NCBI GenBank assembly: GCA_947495555.1
Contig: CANLZI010000001.1
Coordinates: 2,255,313 to 2,319,312 of the forward strand
Source of the DNA: an uncultured Erythrobacter sp.
Lineage (GTDB): Bacteria; Pseudomonadota; Alphaproteobacteria; Sphingomonadales; Sphingomonadaceae
Reading direction: 5' to 3'
DNA: 64,000 nt
Under the pieces are notes generated by a model. It saw only the letters and a list, made by a program, of their open reading frames with translations. It made no database searches and was not told where the DNA came from. The translations under genes were made by a program, and so were the position numbers. Positions 17,324 through 26,054 of the stretch are shown here, one piece after another. Within the stretch, counting starts at the first letter, position 1. Each line of letters begins with the position of its first letter.

Positions 17324-18853
17324 ATGGTAGCGGACAACACGCCGGTCATCATTGGCGTTGGCCAGTATTCCGAGAAAGTTGGCACGGACAGCTATGAAGC
17401 GCTGTCCTATATGGACCTGGGCGGTCGATCTTTGCAGGCAGCGATTGCCAATACCGGAGCCAGCGGGGATGTTGCCGGTGCGATTGACGTGCTGGCCGTA
17501 ATCCGTGCTTTCGAAATGTCTCGCCCGGACAGAAAGCCGCCCTTTGGTACTGCCGATAATATTCCGCGCGCCATCGCATCGCGCGTGGGCGCTGATCCCA
17601 AGCGTGGGATATTGACCACCACCGGCGGGCAGACCAATCAGCAACTGGTTGGCGAATTTGCGCGTGATATTGCAGCCGGTGATGCGGGCGTTGCAGTTAT
17701 TGTCGGGGCCGAGGCGATCTCGACGGTGCTGGCTCTCTCGGCCAAGGGCGAGCAGCCTGACTGGTCAGAGACGCATGGCGGCGAGTTTGAAGATCAGGGC
17801 TTTGGCGTTGATGAAATGATGGAGCCGGCAATCTTCGCCCATGGCGCCACCGGGGCGATCCCGCTTTATGCCATCGCCGAAAATGCGCGGCGGGCCAAGC
17901 AGGGCAAGGGGCTGGAGGAATATCGGCTCGACATTGGTGAATTATTCGAACCCTTTACACGCGTTGCAGCTGCCAATCCGCATGCCGCTGCACCGGTTGT
18001 ACGCAGCGCCGAGGAACTGGCGACAATCACCGAGCGCAACCGCATAGTTGCAGAACCCTATACCCGGATGACCGTGGCGCGCGATCAGGTGAATCAAGCG
18101 GCTGCAATTATTGTCGCGTCGGCCGGTAAGGCGCGTGAATTGGGCGTGCCCGAGGACAAATGGGTGCACATCCATGCCGTGACAGCAGCAACCGAGCTGA
18201 AACTGTCAGAGCGGCCGGACCTGTCCGCCAATCCGGCATCGATTGCATCGGTTGAGCAAGCTCTTGGCATGGCGGGCAAGGGCATGGAAGACATGGCCTA
18301 TCTCGATTTCTATTCCTGCTTTGCTATTCCGGTGTTCAACCAGATGGACCGCTTTGGCTTGAGCACGGATGATCCGCGCGGGCTAACCCTGACCGGTGGG
18401 CTGCCTTTCTTTGGTGGCGCGGGCAATAATTACTCGGCCCATGCGATTGTCGAGGCGGTAGAGCGCGTGCGCTCAGACGCAGGCTCATACGCTCTGGTCG
18501 GCGCCAATGGCGGCTGGATGAGCAAATATGCAACGGGCATTTACTCCACCGATCCAGCTGACTGGTCTGGCGAAACGCGTTTTGCCAAATTGCCACGGCC
18601 CAGTGACCGGGTATCCTTCAGTACCGAGCCCTTCGATAGCGCCAGCGTGGAAAGTTACACCATCAACCGCAGCAAGAAGGGGGCTGATGCTGTCTTTTTG
18701 GGCCGCAATGTTGCGGGAGAGCGTGTTTGCGGCAAGGCGGATCTGGATCACCCAGCCACAGCAAAGCTGTTTGAGGGCGGACAGCCCTTTGGCGCGCAAT
18801 TGTCTGTCACCCAAGACGAACGCGGCCTCAATATCGGGCGCGTCGAGGTCTAG
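17324..18853 (+). CDS. Thiolase-like protein, TLP1 type, lacking canonical catalytic residues
   Basis: The 509-residue protein has the thiolase fold but not the thiolase active site. The nucleophile region reads TTTGGQTNQQLV with no Cys, the HPxGATG loop is replaced by GGLPFFGGAGNNYS, and the C-terminal Cys loop reads GANGGWMSKYAT. The extra C-terminal section (about residues 420-509) resembles the additional C-terminal domain of mycobacterial thiolase-like protein type 1, whose members bind CoA but lack thiolase activity. It is co-transcribed with the real thiolase just upstream, so a role in acyl-CoA handling or a lyase-type reaction is likely. Automatic annotation would call it acetyl-CoA acetyltransferase. 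Confidence 0.82.
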   Translation: MVADNTPVIIGVGQYSEKVGTDSYEALSYMDLGGRSLQAAIANTGASGDVAGAIDVLAVIRAFEMSRPDRKPPFGTADNIPRAIASRVGADPKRGILTTTGGQTNQQLVGEFARDIAAGDAGVAVIVGAEAISTVLALSAKGEQPDWSETHGGEFEDQGFGVDEMMEPAIFAHGATGAIPLYAIAENARRAKQGKGLEEYRLDIGELFEPFTRVAAANPHAAAPVVRSAEELATITERNRIVAEPYTRMTVARDQVNQAAAIIVASAGKARELGVPEDKWVHIHAVTAATELKLSERPDLSANPASIASVEQALGMAGKGMEDMAYLDFYSCFAIPVFNQMDRFGLSTDDPRGLTLTGGLPFFGGAGNNYSAHAIVEAVERVRSDAGSYALVGANGGWMSKYATGIYSTDPADWSGETRFAKLPRPSDRVSFSTEPFDSASVESYTINRSKKGADAVFLGRNVAGERVCGKADLDHPATAKLFEGGQPFGAQLSVTQDERGLNIGRVEV

Positions 18854-18862
18854 GATCAGGCG

Positions 18863-19771
18863 CTAAGCGATGAGCGAGGCTAGCACCCTGCGCTTGCCGG
18901 CAAACGGCCTGCGCCCATGCATTACCAGATAGTTGTCTAGCAGGGCAACGTCTCCAGCTTGCCAGGCGACATCTCGCGTCAACTCGTCGGACAAGGCGAT
19001 GGTCTGCGCCATGTCTTCGCCGGTGATCGGTGATCCATCGCCAAAAGTGACCGATTTGTGCGCTTCGTTGCGGCTGTCCGACCAACCGCGAAAAGCCGCG
19101 ATCAGCTGGTTGAAGAATGTGCGCCTCCCATCGGGCAAGGTTCGGATGGCAGGCAGCGTTGGAGTGGTGGCGCGCAGGCTGTCGTCAACCTGCCATTCCC
19201 ATGCATAACCCAACTCGCGCAGCCGTGCTTCGGCCCCCATGCGGTCGGCAGCGCCCAAAGTGCTACGCCAACTGCGCCCCTGTCCAGATCCGGCATCATC
19301 GCTGGCTGGCATCACATTGGTGTAGCGCACGCCATGCTCGGCAAAACGCGCCACTAGCGCCGGATCGGCTTGCTCCATCTTCTCCAGTAACCAGTCGGAC
19401 CGACAGACCGGTGTTGCGCCGCCTTCTTCAGGGGCAATTTCGCAATAGAAGAACAGCTTCGATGGATAGAGCGGAGTCTGCGCCATTTCGTGGTGGAGAT
19501 GGATGGCGGTCTCCGGCGGTGCTTCATTGGCCGTGAAAACACGCTCCGTCACATTGACCCGCACCGCATTGCTGAGCGATTCTTCATAGGTGAAGCCTGC
19601 CTCTCCATATCCGGTAACCGCTGCATCGAATGCTTGAGCATCGGGCACATCAAAGCCGCGGAACAGCAAAGTTCCAGCATCGTCCAGCGCCGCATCCACC
19701 GCTGCCTTGTTGTCACTCATAAAGCCGGCGAGGTCGCCTTGGCCGCCGATAATTGCCGGAAATTCGCTCAT
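18863..19771 (-). CDS. TauD/TfdA-family Fe(II)/2-oxoglutarate dioxygenase
   Basis: This 302-residue non-haem iron oxygenase probably hydroxylates or cleaves a small acid substrate with 2-oxoglutarate as co-substrate. The iron-binding facial triad appears as HHE in IHLHHEMAQTP plus the distal His in LVMHGRRPF, whose Arg probably binds 2-oxoglutarate. I took the ATG at 19771, 7 bp after the stop of the aldo/keto reductase gene; the longer frame overlaps that gene. It is the last gene of a minus-strand run with the reductase and the Gfo/Idh protein. The substrate is not known. Confidence 0.85.
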   Translation of the reverse strand: MSEFPAIIGGQGDLAGFMSDNKAAVDAALDDAGTLLFRGFDVPDAQAFDAAVTGYGEAGFTYEESLSNAVRVNVTERVFTANEAPPETAIHLHHEMAQTPLYPSKLFFYCEIAPEEGGATPVCRSDWLLEKMEQADPALVARFAEHGVRYTNVMPASDDAGSGQGRSWRSTLGAADRMGAEARLRELGYAWEWQVDDSLRATTPTLPAIRTLPDGRRTFFNQLIAAFRGWSDSRNEAHKSVTFGDGSPITGEDMAQTIALSDELTRDVAWQAGDVALLDNYLVMHGRRPFAGKRRVLASLIA

Positions 19772-19778
19772 CTGATGC

Positions 19779-20741
19779 TCAATCGTAAATGGGATGGAAG
19801 GAGCCAAAGGCCGCCTCGGTAAATGCGCCGGGATCATTAAAACGGCGGTTTTGGTTTAGCGCGTTGATTGCGTCCATTTCGGCGTGCGAAAGCTCGAAAT
19901 CGTCAAGCGCCAGATTTTCGCGCATGCGGTCGGGTTTGGACGTCTTGGGAATAATCGACGTTCCACGCTGGATGCCCCAACGCAGCACCACTTGAGCTGG
20001 AGTTTTGCCATGCGTCTCGGCTGCCGCAAGCACGGCAGGCTGTGTCAGAACAGTGTCTGCATGGCCGGCCATGTCCAACTCGACATAGGATAGCGCACCC
20101 AGAGGAGAAAAGGCGGTGACCTGCATTCCATAGTCTTTGGCAAGCCGGATCAGCCTTTCCTGAGTGAGATAGGGATGAGCTTCAATCTGCAAGGCATAGG
20201 GTTGCACCCTGGAATAGGTCATCAAATCATGGATGAGCGCAGAGTTGTAATTGCAAACGCCGATTTCGCGCGTCAGCCCATCGTCAATCAATTCCTCCAT
20301 CGCCCCCCAGGTTGCGTGCAGCGGGATGGGCGCTCGCACCATCCCTGAACCTTTGCCCGCATTGCTGGCCGGATCATGCACCCATTCTGGCGGATAGCGG
20401 GTTTCAATCGGGACATATTCCAGCGCAATCGGGAAATGGACCAGATAGAGGTCCAGATAATCCAGGCCGAGGTCGCCGAGAGATTTTTGGCACCCTTCCT
20501 TCACATGCTCTGGTGCGTGAAAAGTGTTCCATAGTTTGGAGGAGATCCACAGATCATCGCGCGTCACCAGCCCATCGGAAATTGCGCGCGCTATGCCTTG
20601 GCCCACCTCAGCCTCATTGCCGTAATCCGCCGCGCAGTCGAGGTGGCGATAGCCAGCCTTGATCGCTGCATAGGCGACGTCGGCCGCATCTTCACACGCG
20701 ACCTTCCAAAATCCGAAACCGATAGTGGGGATGTGGTCCAT
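19779..20741 (-). CDS. Aldo/keto reductase
   Basis: This 320-residue NAD(P)H-dependent reductase folds as a TIM barrel and acts on an aldehyde or sugar-like carbonyl. The catalytic tetrad is intact: Asp in RHLDCAADY, Tyr in DYGNEAEVG, Lys in WISSKLWNT and His in YLVHFPIAL. The coenzyme-binding segment SIIPKTSKPDRMREN is near the C-terminus. Overall it resembles xylose-reductase-type AKRs. It starts 2 bp after the Gfo/Idh/MocA gene stop and is followed by the dioxygenase gene, suggesting a three-gene operon that processes one metabolite. Confidence 0.9.
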   Translation of the reverse strand: MDHIPTIGFGFWKVACEDAADVAYAAIKAGYRHLDCAADYGNEAEVGQGIARAISDGLVTRDDLWISSKLWNTFHAPEHVKEGCQKSLGDLGLDYLDLYLVHFPIALEYVPIETRYPPEWVHDPASNAGKGSGMVRAPIPLHATWGAMEELIDDGLTREIGVCNYNSALIHDLMTYSRVQPYALQIEAHPYLTQERLIRLAKDYGMQVTAFSPLGALSYVELDMAGHADTVLTQPAVLAAAETHGKTPAQVVLRWGIQRGTSIIPKTSKPDRMRENLALDDFELSHAEMDAINALNQNRRFNDPGAFTEAAFGSFHPIYD

Positions 20742-20743
20742 GT

Positions 20744-21817
20744 CTATTCCTGAATATCCAGAGCAACCGGGAGCCCGGTGGCGATTGATTGCTGTGCTGC
20801 TGCGCCCATCTCAACCGAGCGCAAACCGTCCCATGTCGTGATGATGGCGGGTCTGCCTTGTGTCAGGCAGGTGTGGAATTCGCGCAATTGGAAATAGGTT
20901 GCGCCCCAGTGATCGCCTGCCGCCAAAGCGTCGGGCGGGGTTGCCACGGCTTCTTCATGCGGGCCGCTCTGGTCGCGCGGGCTCCAGATGATGCTGGCGC
21001 GGGGCAGGGCGACTTCCAACTTGCCCGCTGGTCCCAGAGCATAGATGTCTTCTTGCTGCTGCGATCCTTCGGCGAACATGCACAGATCAAGGCTGGCGCG
21101 GGTGCCTTTGGCAAAATCCAAAGTGACCAACGCATTGTCCAAAATGTCGGGGACTTCGCCATTATAGACCTCGTCCAGATGGTTCACATCTTGGCCGCCG
21201 CTGGCGAAAATGCGGACTGGTTCATCCTGCAAAATATGACGCATCAGATCGAAAAAATGGCAGCATTTCTCCACCAGAGTTCCGCCAGAATTGCGATTGA
21301 ACCGGTTCCAGTCGCCCACCTTTTCAAGGAAAGGGAAGCGATGCTCGCGGATCGTCAGCATCTTGATTGCTCCCGCTTCACCGCTGTGAACCCTCTCAAC
21401 AAAGCGGGTGACCGGTGGCATATAGCGATATTCCAACCCGACCCAGAGCGGCATTGGATAATCCTCGGCCATGCCATGCAAGGCCCGAGCATCAGCAACA
21501 CTCGTGCACATCGGCTTTTCCAGCAAGATTGCGCAGCCATGCGGCATGATCTGTTGGATGACATTGAAATGGGTGAAATTGGGGCTGGCGATGATCACCG
21601 CATCGGGCTTCAACTCCGCCATCAGAGCTTCGGTATCGTCAAAGCCTGTGATGGTCTGACCCAATTGTTTGGCCAGTTCCAAGGCCTGCTTGCGAGAACC
21701 CGCATCGGGATCGGCAATGCCAACCAATTCAACCCCGTCCACAATGGCGCAGTTGCGCATGTGTTCGCGGCCCATCATGCCGCAGCCAATGATGGCGTAA
21801 GTGCGCGAGTCTCCCAT
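20744..21817 (-). CDS. Gfo/Idh/MocA-family oxidoreductase
   Basis: The 357-residue protein is an NAD(P)-dependent dehydrogenase of the glucose-fructose oxidoreductase/inositol dehydrogenase type. The Rossmann motif IIGCGMMGREH is at the N-terminus, and the family EKP motif is in ILLEKPMCTS, whose Lys is catalytic. A C-terminal sheet domain provides substrate specificity (HFFDLMRHIL probably holds the catalytic His). I chose ATG 21817; a TTG at 21853 is possible. It heads a run with an aldo/keto reductase and a dioxygenase. The substrate is unknown, probably a sugar or cyclitol derivative. Confidence 0.9.
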   Translation of the reverse strand: MGDSRTYAIIGCGMMGREHMRNCAIVDGVELVGIADPDAGSRKQALELAKQLGQTITGFDDTEALMAELKPDAVIIASPNFTHFNVIQQIMPHGCAILLEKPMCTSVADARALHGMAEDYPMPLWVGLEYRYMPPVTRFVERVHSGEAGAIKMLTIREHRFPFLEKVGDWNRFNRNSGGTLVEKCCHFFDLMRHILQDEPVRIFASGGQDVNHLDEVYNGEVPDILDNALVTLDFAKGTRASLDLCMFAEGSQQQEDIYALGPAGKLEVALPRASIIWSPRDQSGPHEEAVATPPDALAAGDHWGATYFQLREFHTCLTQGRPAIITTWDGLRSVEMGAAAQQSIATGLPVALDIQE

Positions 21818-21882
21818 GCCCAGTGCTATCGTGATAGCCGCCCGCAAATTCAAGCGTTCAATCGTTTGGCATGGCGAGAGAT

Positions 21883-22527
21883 TTAGTCTTTTGTGCGGCC
21901 AGAATTGAAGAAATCGGTCGCCTCGAACCCTTCAGGAGCTGGTACTTCGGTGATCGGGTCATCCCGGTCGTCAAATTCGGTGCGAAGCGCTCGGCTCATC
22001 ACGGCGTGCATCTGATACATGCAGGTGACGTAAGTCAGTTCGAGGATTTCCTCGTCCGAAAACTCCGCCTTCAGGTCTGTGAACAAAGCATCGGGAACGC
22101 GCCCGGCATGGCACACCAATCGATCTGCATAGGCCAGCACCAGTCGCTCTCGCGGATCAAAGCAGTTGACAGTTTGCCAGTGCGGGATGGCGTTGATCTT
22201 CTCTTCAGAAACTCTAAGCGCGCGAAGGCTTTTGCAATGTTGCGAGAAGACGAACTGGCTGCCTGTGGCCCAACCAGCCCAGGTTTGGCCCAATTCGCGC
22301 AGCGCAGGCTCCAGCTTGCGATCCTTGCTTTGATAATAGGCAAAGCCTTGGGCAGCATGTTGCAGAGTGGCGGGCGAATTGGCGAAGACAGTCCACCAAT
22401 CGCCTGGGGTCCCGGTGGCGGTGCCTGGCTCAGCCACGGGATCGCGATCACCAAACAGCATTTTGTAAAGCGGCAGTGCGACTTTCTCATCCGCTTCTGC
22501 TCTTGAGACCTGGCGAAGTCGGGGCAT
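21883..22527 (-). CDS. Carboxymuconolactone decarboxylase-family protein
   Basis: The 214-residue protein looks like the CMD/AhpD-like all-helical family. It contains an ARELGQTWAG-like segment (ALRELGQTWAGWATGSQFVF) followed by a Cys-His pair (QHCKSL) and a second Cys/His group in VTCMYQMHAVMS. The AhpD CxxC redox motif is absent, so a peroxidase role is doubtful. It lies 3 bp after the VOC-protein gene and is co-transcribed with it on the minus strand, divergent from hppD. A role in an aromatic or ring-cleavage pathway is inferred from that context. Confidence 0.7.
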   Translation of the reverse strand: MPRLRQVSRAEADEKVALPLYKMLFGDRDPVAEPGTATGTPGDWWTVFANSPATLQHAAQGFAYYQSKDRKLEPALRELGQTWAGWATGSQFVFSQHCKSLRALRVSEEKINAIPHWQTVNCFDPRERLVLAYADRLVCHAGRVPDALFTDLKAEFSDEEILELTYVTCMYQMHAVMSRALRTEFDDRDDPITEVPAPEGFEATDFFNSGRTKD

Positions 22528-22530
22528 GGC

Positions 22531-23064
22531 TCAGACGTCCTCTCTATCGGCGGCGGTGGCCGGTTCATGGGCAATATCGGCCGGGCCAAAACTTTTGGTG
22601 GTGGCGGCAAATTCCAGCATGATTCCGTTGGGATCGGTGAAATAGACCGAGCGGACGAACACACCATCGTGCAATTCGCGTGAGACACCCATGCGGCTGT
22701 CATCGTGGTTGACCACGGCGTGGGTATGCGGGACGTCAGCCTCCTCCAGCCGGTCCAAGGCTGCTTCCAATTCCTCCTCGGCCATATCGAAGGCAAGATG
22801 GTTCATCGACCCAACAGCAGTCTTGGCATCCATCGGGAATTTACGCACCGATGCGATCCCCGGCGCGGCTGGTGGTCCATCCTTCCACCAGAAGAACGCC
22901 ACCGCATTGCCATTACCGCTATCAAAGAAGAAATGCTGGCCACCATCGGGCAGTTCCACCGTCTTGAACAAAGGCATGCCCAACACTTCGGTGTAGAATT
23001 GGACGGTCTCCCGCATGTCGCGGCAAACCAGCGCCACGTGATTGATCCCGGTGGTCTTGATCAT
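22531..23064 (-). CDS. VOC-superfamily (glyoxalase/dioxygenase fold) protein
   Basis: This is a 177-residue vicinal-oxygen-chelate protein. Metal-ligand positions look conserved: His in INHVALVCRD, His in MNHLAFDMAE and Glu in NGIMLEFAATT, which is the classic pattern for a glyoxalase-fold metalloenzyme. The ATG at 23064 has GAGAGGA upstream. It is divergent from hppD, which belongs to the same superfamily, and precedes a CMD-family gene in an operon. It may be an extradiol-type dioxygenase, isomerase or lyase; the sequence does not decide which. Confidence 0.83.
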   Translation of the reverse strand: MIKTTGINHVALVCRDMRETVQFYTEVLGMPLFKTVELPDGGQHFFFDSGNGNAVAFFWWKDGPPAAPGIASVRKFPMDAKTAVGSMNHLAFDMAEEELEAALDRLEEADVPHTHAVVNHDDSRMGVSRELHDGVFVRSVYFTDPNGIMLEFAATTKSFGPADIAHEPATAADREDV

Positions 23065-23171
23065 ATCATTTCCTCTCTCGTCACAGGGCTGCACCAAACA
23101 CTGCGGTCATGCAAATGGGATTTGTGGTATGGTGACGGGCTCGCTTGCCAAAATGCGGAGCAAGTGCTATT

Positions 23172-23189
23172 TAGTTTCAAACGTAACTA
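23172..23189. promoter_or_regulatory. Operator candidate upstream of hppD
   Basis: TAGTTTCAAACGTAACTA has perfect outer arms TAGTT/AACTA and partial inner symmetry (12 of 18 positions palindromic). It lies 37 bp upstream of hppD and 108 bp from the divergent VOC gene. The form suits a MarR-family regulator of aromatic catabolism. No such gene is in the window. Confidence 0.35.
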
Positions 23190-23225
23190 TATTTATCTAT
23201 CGATTCCTATTGAAGGTTTAAGTTC

Positions 23226-24344
23226 ATGACCAAGCATCCTGGCGATCTGTTCGAAAATCCCGCTGGCCTTGATGGCTTTGAATTTGTGGAATTTTGCGCT
23301 CCCGAAAAGGGCATGTTGGAGCCTGTGTTTGAAGCGATGGGCTTTACCCATGTGGCCACGCACCGGTCCAAGGATGTCAATCTGTGGCGGCAGGGCGGAA
23401 TCAATCTGATCGCCAATTACGAACCGCGCAGCGCGGCGTGGTATTTCGCCCGCGAACATGGTCCTTCGGCCTGCGGCATGGCTTTCCGCGTGCGCGATGC
23501 ACAACAGGCATGGGATCACTTGATGGCATCGGGCGCAGAGCCGGTGGCCAATGAGCCAGGCCCGATGGAATTGCGCATTCCCGCTATCCGCGGCATTGGT
23601 GGCGCGATCCTGTATCTGGTGGATCGTTATGCCGATGATAAGGGTGATGGCCTGTCGATCTATGACATCGATTTCGAATATCTGCCTGGCGTGGAAAAGC
23701 ATCCCGAAGGCGCGGGCTTCCAATTGATCGATCACCTAACGCACAATGTGTACACTGGCCGGATGAAATATTGGGCGGACTATTACGAAAGCCTGTTTAA
23801 CTTCCGCGAGATCCGCTTCTTCGACATCAAGGGCGAATATACCGGGCTGACGTCAAAGGCGCTGACCGCACCCGATGGTAAGATCAAGATCCCCCTCAAT
23901 GAAGAAGGCGAGGGCGGCAAGGGCCAGATCGAGGAATTTCTGCGCGAATTTAACGGCGAAGGCATCCAGCATATCGCGTTGATCTGTGATGATCTTGTGG
24001 CTTGTTGGGACCGCCTCAAAGGCTTTGGCGTGCCGTTTATGAGCGCGCCGCCTGAAACCTATTATCAGATGCTGGACGAACGCCTGCCCGGCCATGGTGA
24101 AAACGCTGACGAATTGAAGATGCGCGGCATTTTGCTGGACGGCACAACCGAGGGCGGCCAACCGCGCTTGTTGCTACAGATCTTTGCCGAAGCACAAGTT
24201 GGCCCGGTGTTCTTTGAATTTATCCAGCGCAAGGGCGATGATGGCTTTGGCGAGGGCAATTTTAAGGCCCTGTTTGAAAGCATCGAGCGCGACCAGATCG
24301 CGCGCGGCGTGTTGGACGCCAAAGCACCGGAGCCAGCCGAATGA
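23226..24344 (+). CDS. hppD: 4-hydroxyphenylpyruvate dioxygenase
   Basis: HPPD converts 4-hydroxyphenylpyruvate to homogentisate in tyrosine catabolism, using Fe(II) and O2. The 372-residue length is standard. The three iron ligands are visible: His in [12 protein letters not shown], His in [11 protein letters not shown] and Glu in [19 protein letters not shown], which also contains the diagnostic C-terminal helix region. The N-terminal half is the degenerate VOC domain. It overlaps the next VOC gene by 4 bp (ATGA), so they are translationally coupled. The usual partners hmgA and fahA are not in the window. Confidence 0.96.
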   Translation: MTKHPGDLFENPAGLDGFEFVEFCAPEKGMLEPVFEAMGFTHVATHRSKDVNLWRQGGINLIANYEPRSAAWYFAREHGPSACGMAFRVRDAQQAWDHLMASGAEPVANEPGPMELRIPAIRGIGGAILYLVDRYADDKGDGLSIYDIDFEYLPGVEKHPEGAGFQLIDHLTHNVYTGRMKYWADYYESLFNFREIRFFDIKGEYTGLTSKALTAPDGKIKIPLNEEGEGGKGQIEEFLREFNGEGIQHIALICDDLVACWDRLKGFGVPFMSAPPETYYQMLDERLPGHGENADELKMRGILLDGTTEGGQPRLLLQIFAEAQVGPVFFEFIQRKGDDGFGEGNFKALFESIERDQIARGVLDAKAPEPAE

Positions 24345-24916
24345 GCGCTTCAGAGATTTCAGAGCATCCCATCAGCCTCGGCGGGGTCCATCACGCGGCC
24401 TATCGGTGCAAAGACGCCAAGCAAACCGTGGAATGGTATGAACAGGTTCTGGGGATGGAATACACCTCGGCCTTCTCAGAAGACCACGTCCCCTCAACCG
24501 GCGAATATGATCCCTACATGCACGTCTTTCTGGACGCGGGAAACGGCAATATTCTGGCCTTTTTCGAGCTTCCCAACCAGCCCGAGATGGGCCGTGACGA
24601 GAACACCCCGCAGTGGGTCCAGCACCTTGCCTTTCGGGTCGCATCGGAAGATGAATTGCTGGCGGCCAAAGCGCATGTAGAAGGATTGGGGATCGATGTG
24701 CTGGGGCCAACCCATCACGGCATTTTCAAGTCGATCTATTTCTTCGATCCCAATGGCCACCGGGTGGAGTTAGCAGCCGATATCGGCACCGATGATCAAT
24801 ATGCCGAGCTAAAGCGCGTCGCCATGCCGATGCTGGAGGAATGGTCCGAAACCAAGAAAGCCCCTCAGCACGCGGCTTGGCTGCATGAAATTGCCCGGAG
24901 TGAACACGGCCAATAG
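24341..24916 (+). CDS. VOC-superfamily protein coupled to hppD
   Basis: The 191-residue glyoxalase-fold protein is translated from an ATG that overlaps the hppD stop. Probable metal ligands are His in [12 protein letters not shown], His in [11 protein letters not shown] and Glu in [11 protein letters not shown]. The stretch [17 protein letters not shown] is typical of bacterial VOC proteins annotated as biphenyl-2,3-diol dioxygenase-like. Coupling to hppD suggests that it acts on a tyrosine-pathway metabolite. Whether it is a ring-cleaving dioxygenase or an isomerase cannot be settled from the sequence. Confidence 0.83.
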   Translation: MSASEISEHPISLGGVHHAAYRCKDAKQTVEWYEQVLGMEYTSAFSEDHVPSTGEYDPYMHVFLDAGNGNILAFFELPNQPEMGRDENTPQWVQHLAFRVASEDELLAAKAHVEGLGIDVLGPTHHGIFKSIYFFDPNGHRVELAADIGTDDQYAELKRVAMPMLEEWSETKKAPQHAAWLHEIARSEHGQ

Positions 24917-24956
24917 ATTGCGCAGGGGGCTGCATTGGAGTCTCGCGGTCTCTCAC

Positions 24957-26033
24957 TTACGGAAGGCCGCCGTCGAACACATTGATGGCAGGCCCGAATG
25001 GCAAGCGTCGATCTTGGTTAAATCCTGATTGGGCGGGAAGCTCGCTTTGCCACAAGATCTGGGCGTGATCATAGGGTAGCAGTTCGCGGACGGCAGCCTT
25101 GTCATGATCAGTCAGCGCAGCAAACCGCCGGCGCAATTCTTCAAGGCACCAGACCCGATATCGCGAGGTTGCGATGCTTTTATAATGGTACCCTTGCACG
25201 GTCATATCGAATCGTGGCTGGCCCGTTGTAAATCCGTCAAGATTGGCCCCTAGCTGCACTAAATGCGTCTCGCAGATCTCGCGCAATAACGAAGTAGTAT
25301 CATCGGGGATGGCGGCAACAAATTCGGGTGGCCCATGGTCCTGGGCCCGCCACATGCGCGCGACCCATTCGTAAACCGCAGGTGCGTTATTACGCATGAT
25401 CTCTTGCGGGGTGGGGTCTTGACCAAAGTGTCTGAACATCGGCCCCATCATCCCAAAATCAGCGATAGAGGGGGCGGATCCCAGCAGAAACGGACGCTTT
25501 TCCAGTATGGCGGTCATCGCGCTGAGCGCATTGAAATAGGATCGCTCGACATGGCCACGTGTTGCCTCCGTGATCCCGTCACGATCGAGATAATGGCGCA
25601 TTTGACGCCGTATAATCATGCGCTTGCGAATCCATCGCGGGGCTTTGAGATGACCGGTAACTTCATCGGTCAATGTGTTCGCCGCCAATGTTCTGTCATC
25701 GCCATACCACCAGCGGAAATACATCGCCGGACGCCATAACCACTCGTCTGCATAGTCTTCGATCAGATGCGCAATGAAGGCAGTTACGCGATTATCTGGA
25801 AGCACGGGCCGATCTGCGTGGACCGTCTCGAGATGTTCGATGATCGGCGTGGTGTCTGACATCCATGACCCATCGTCATCGACGATCGGCATTTGCACCG
25901 CGCCTACCTTTTCCTTGAGCATCTTCGCTTCGCCATAAGGCGTGGGGAGGCCGGTGTACTCAACGCCCTTATAGCGCAAATATGCCTCGAGCTTTCCGGT
26001 GTAATAGGAAATGCGTGATCCGTAGACTTTCAT
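24957..26033 (-). CDS. Glutathione S-transferase family protein, extended
   Basis: An N-terminal thioredoxin-like GST domain is clear (MKVYGSRISYYTGKLEAYLRYKG split by the glutathione-site Ser/Tyr region; VQMPIVDDDG with the cis-Pro; SDTTPIIEHLE with the gamma-glutamyl-binding Asp/Thr). The all-helical C-domain follows. At 358 residues it is over 100 longer than ordinary GSTs; the extra C-terminal part (about 250-358) is of unknown function. ATG 26033 has GGGGG upstream. It lies 21 bp downstream of the SDR gene, in the same direction. Neighbouring hppD hints at aromatic metabolism, where a GST acts as maleylacetoacetate isomerase, but this protein is not a typical one. Confidence 0.8.
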   Translation of the reverse strand: MKVYGSRISYYTGKLEAYLRYKGVEYTGLPTPYGEAKMLKEKVGAVQMPIVDDDGSWMSDTTPIIEHLETVHADRPVLPDNRVTAFIAHLIEDYADEWLWRPAMYFRWWYGDDRTLAANTLTDEVTGHLKAPRWIRKRMIIRRQMRHYLDRDGITEATRGHVERSYFNALSAMTAILEKRPFLLGSAPSIADFGMMGPMFRHFGQDPTPQEIMRNNAPAVYEWVARMWRAQDHGPPEFVAAIPDDTTSLLREICETHLVQLGANLDGFTTGQPRFDMTVQGYHYKSIATSRYRVWCLEELRRRFAALTDHDKAAVRELLPYDHAQILWQSELPAQSGFNQDRRLPFGPAINVFDGGLP

Positions 26034-26054
26034 GATTGCCCCCATGTTGATCGC

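Noticed and set aside
20789..21886. Plus-strand open frame of 365 codons opposite the Gfo/Idh/MocA gene
   Set aside because: The minus-strand product has clear Rossmann and EKP motifs; the plus-strand translation resembles no protein and has no ribosome-binding site.
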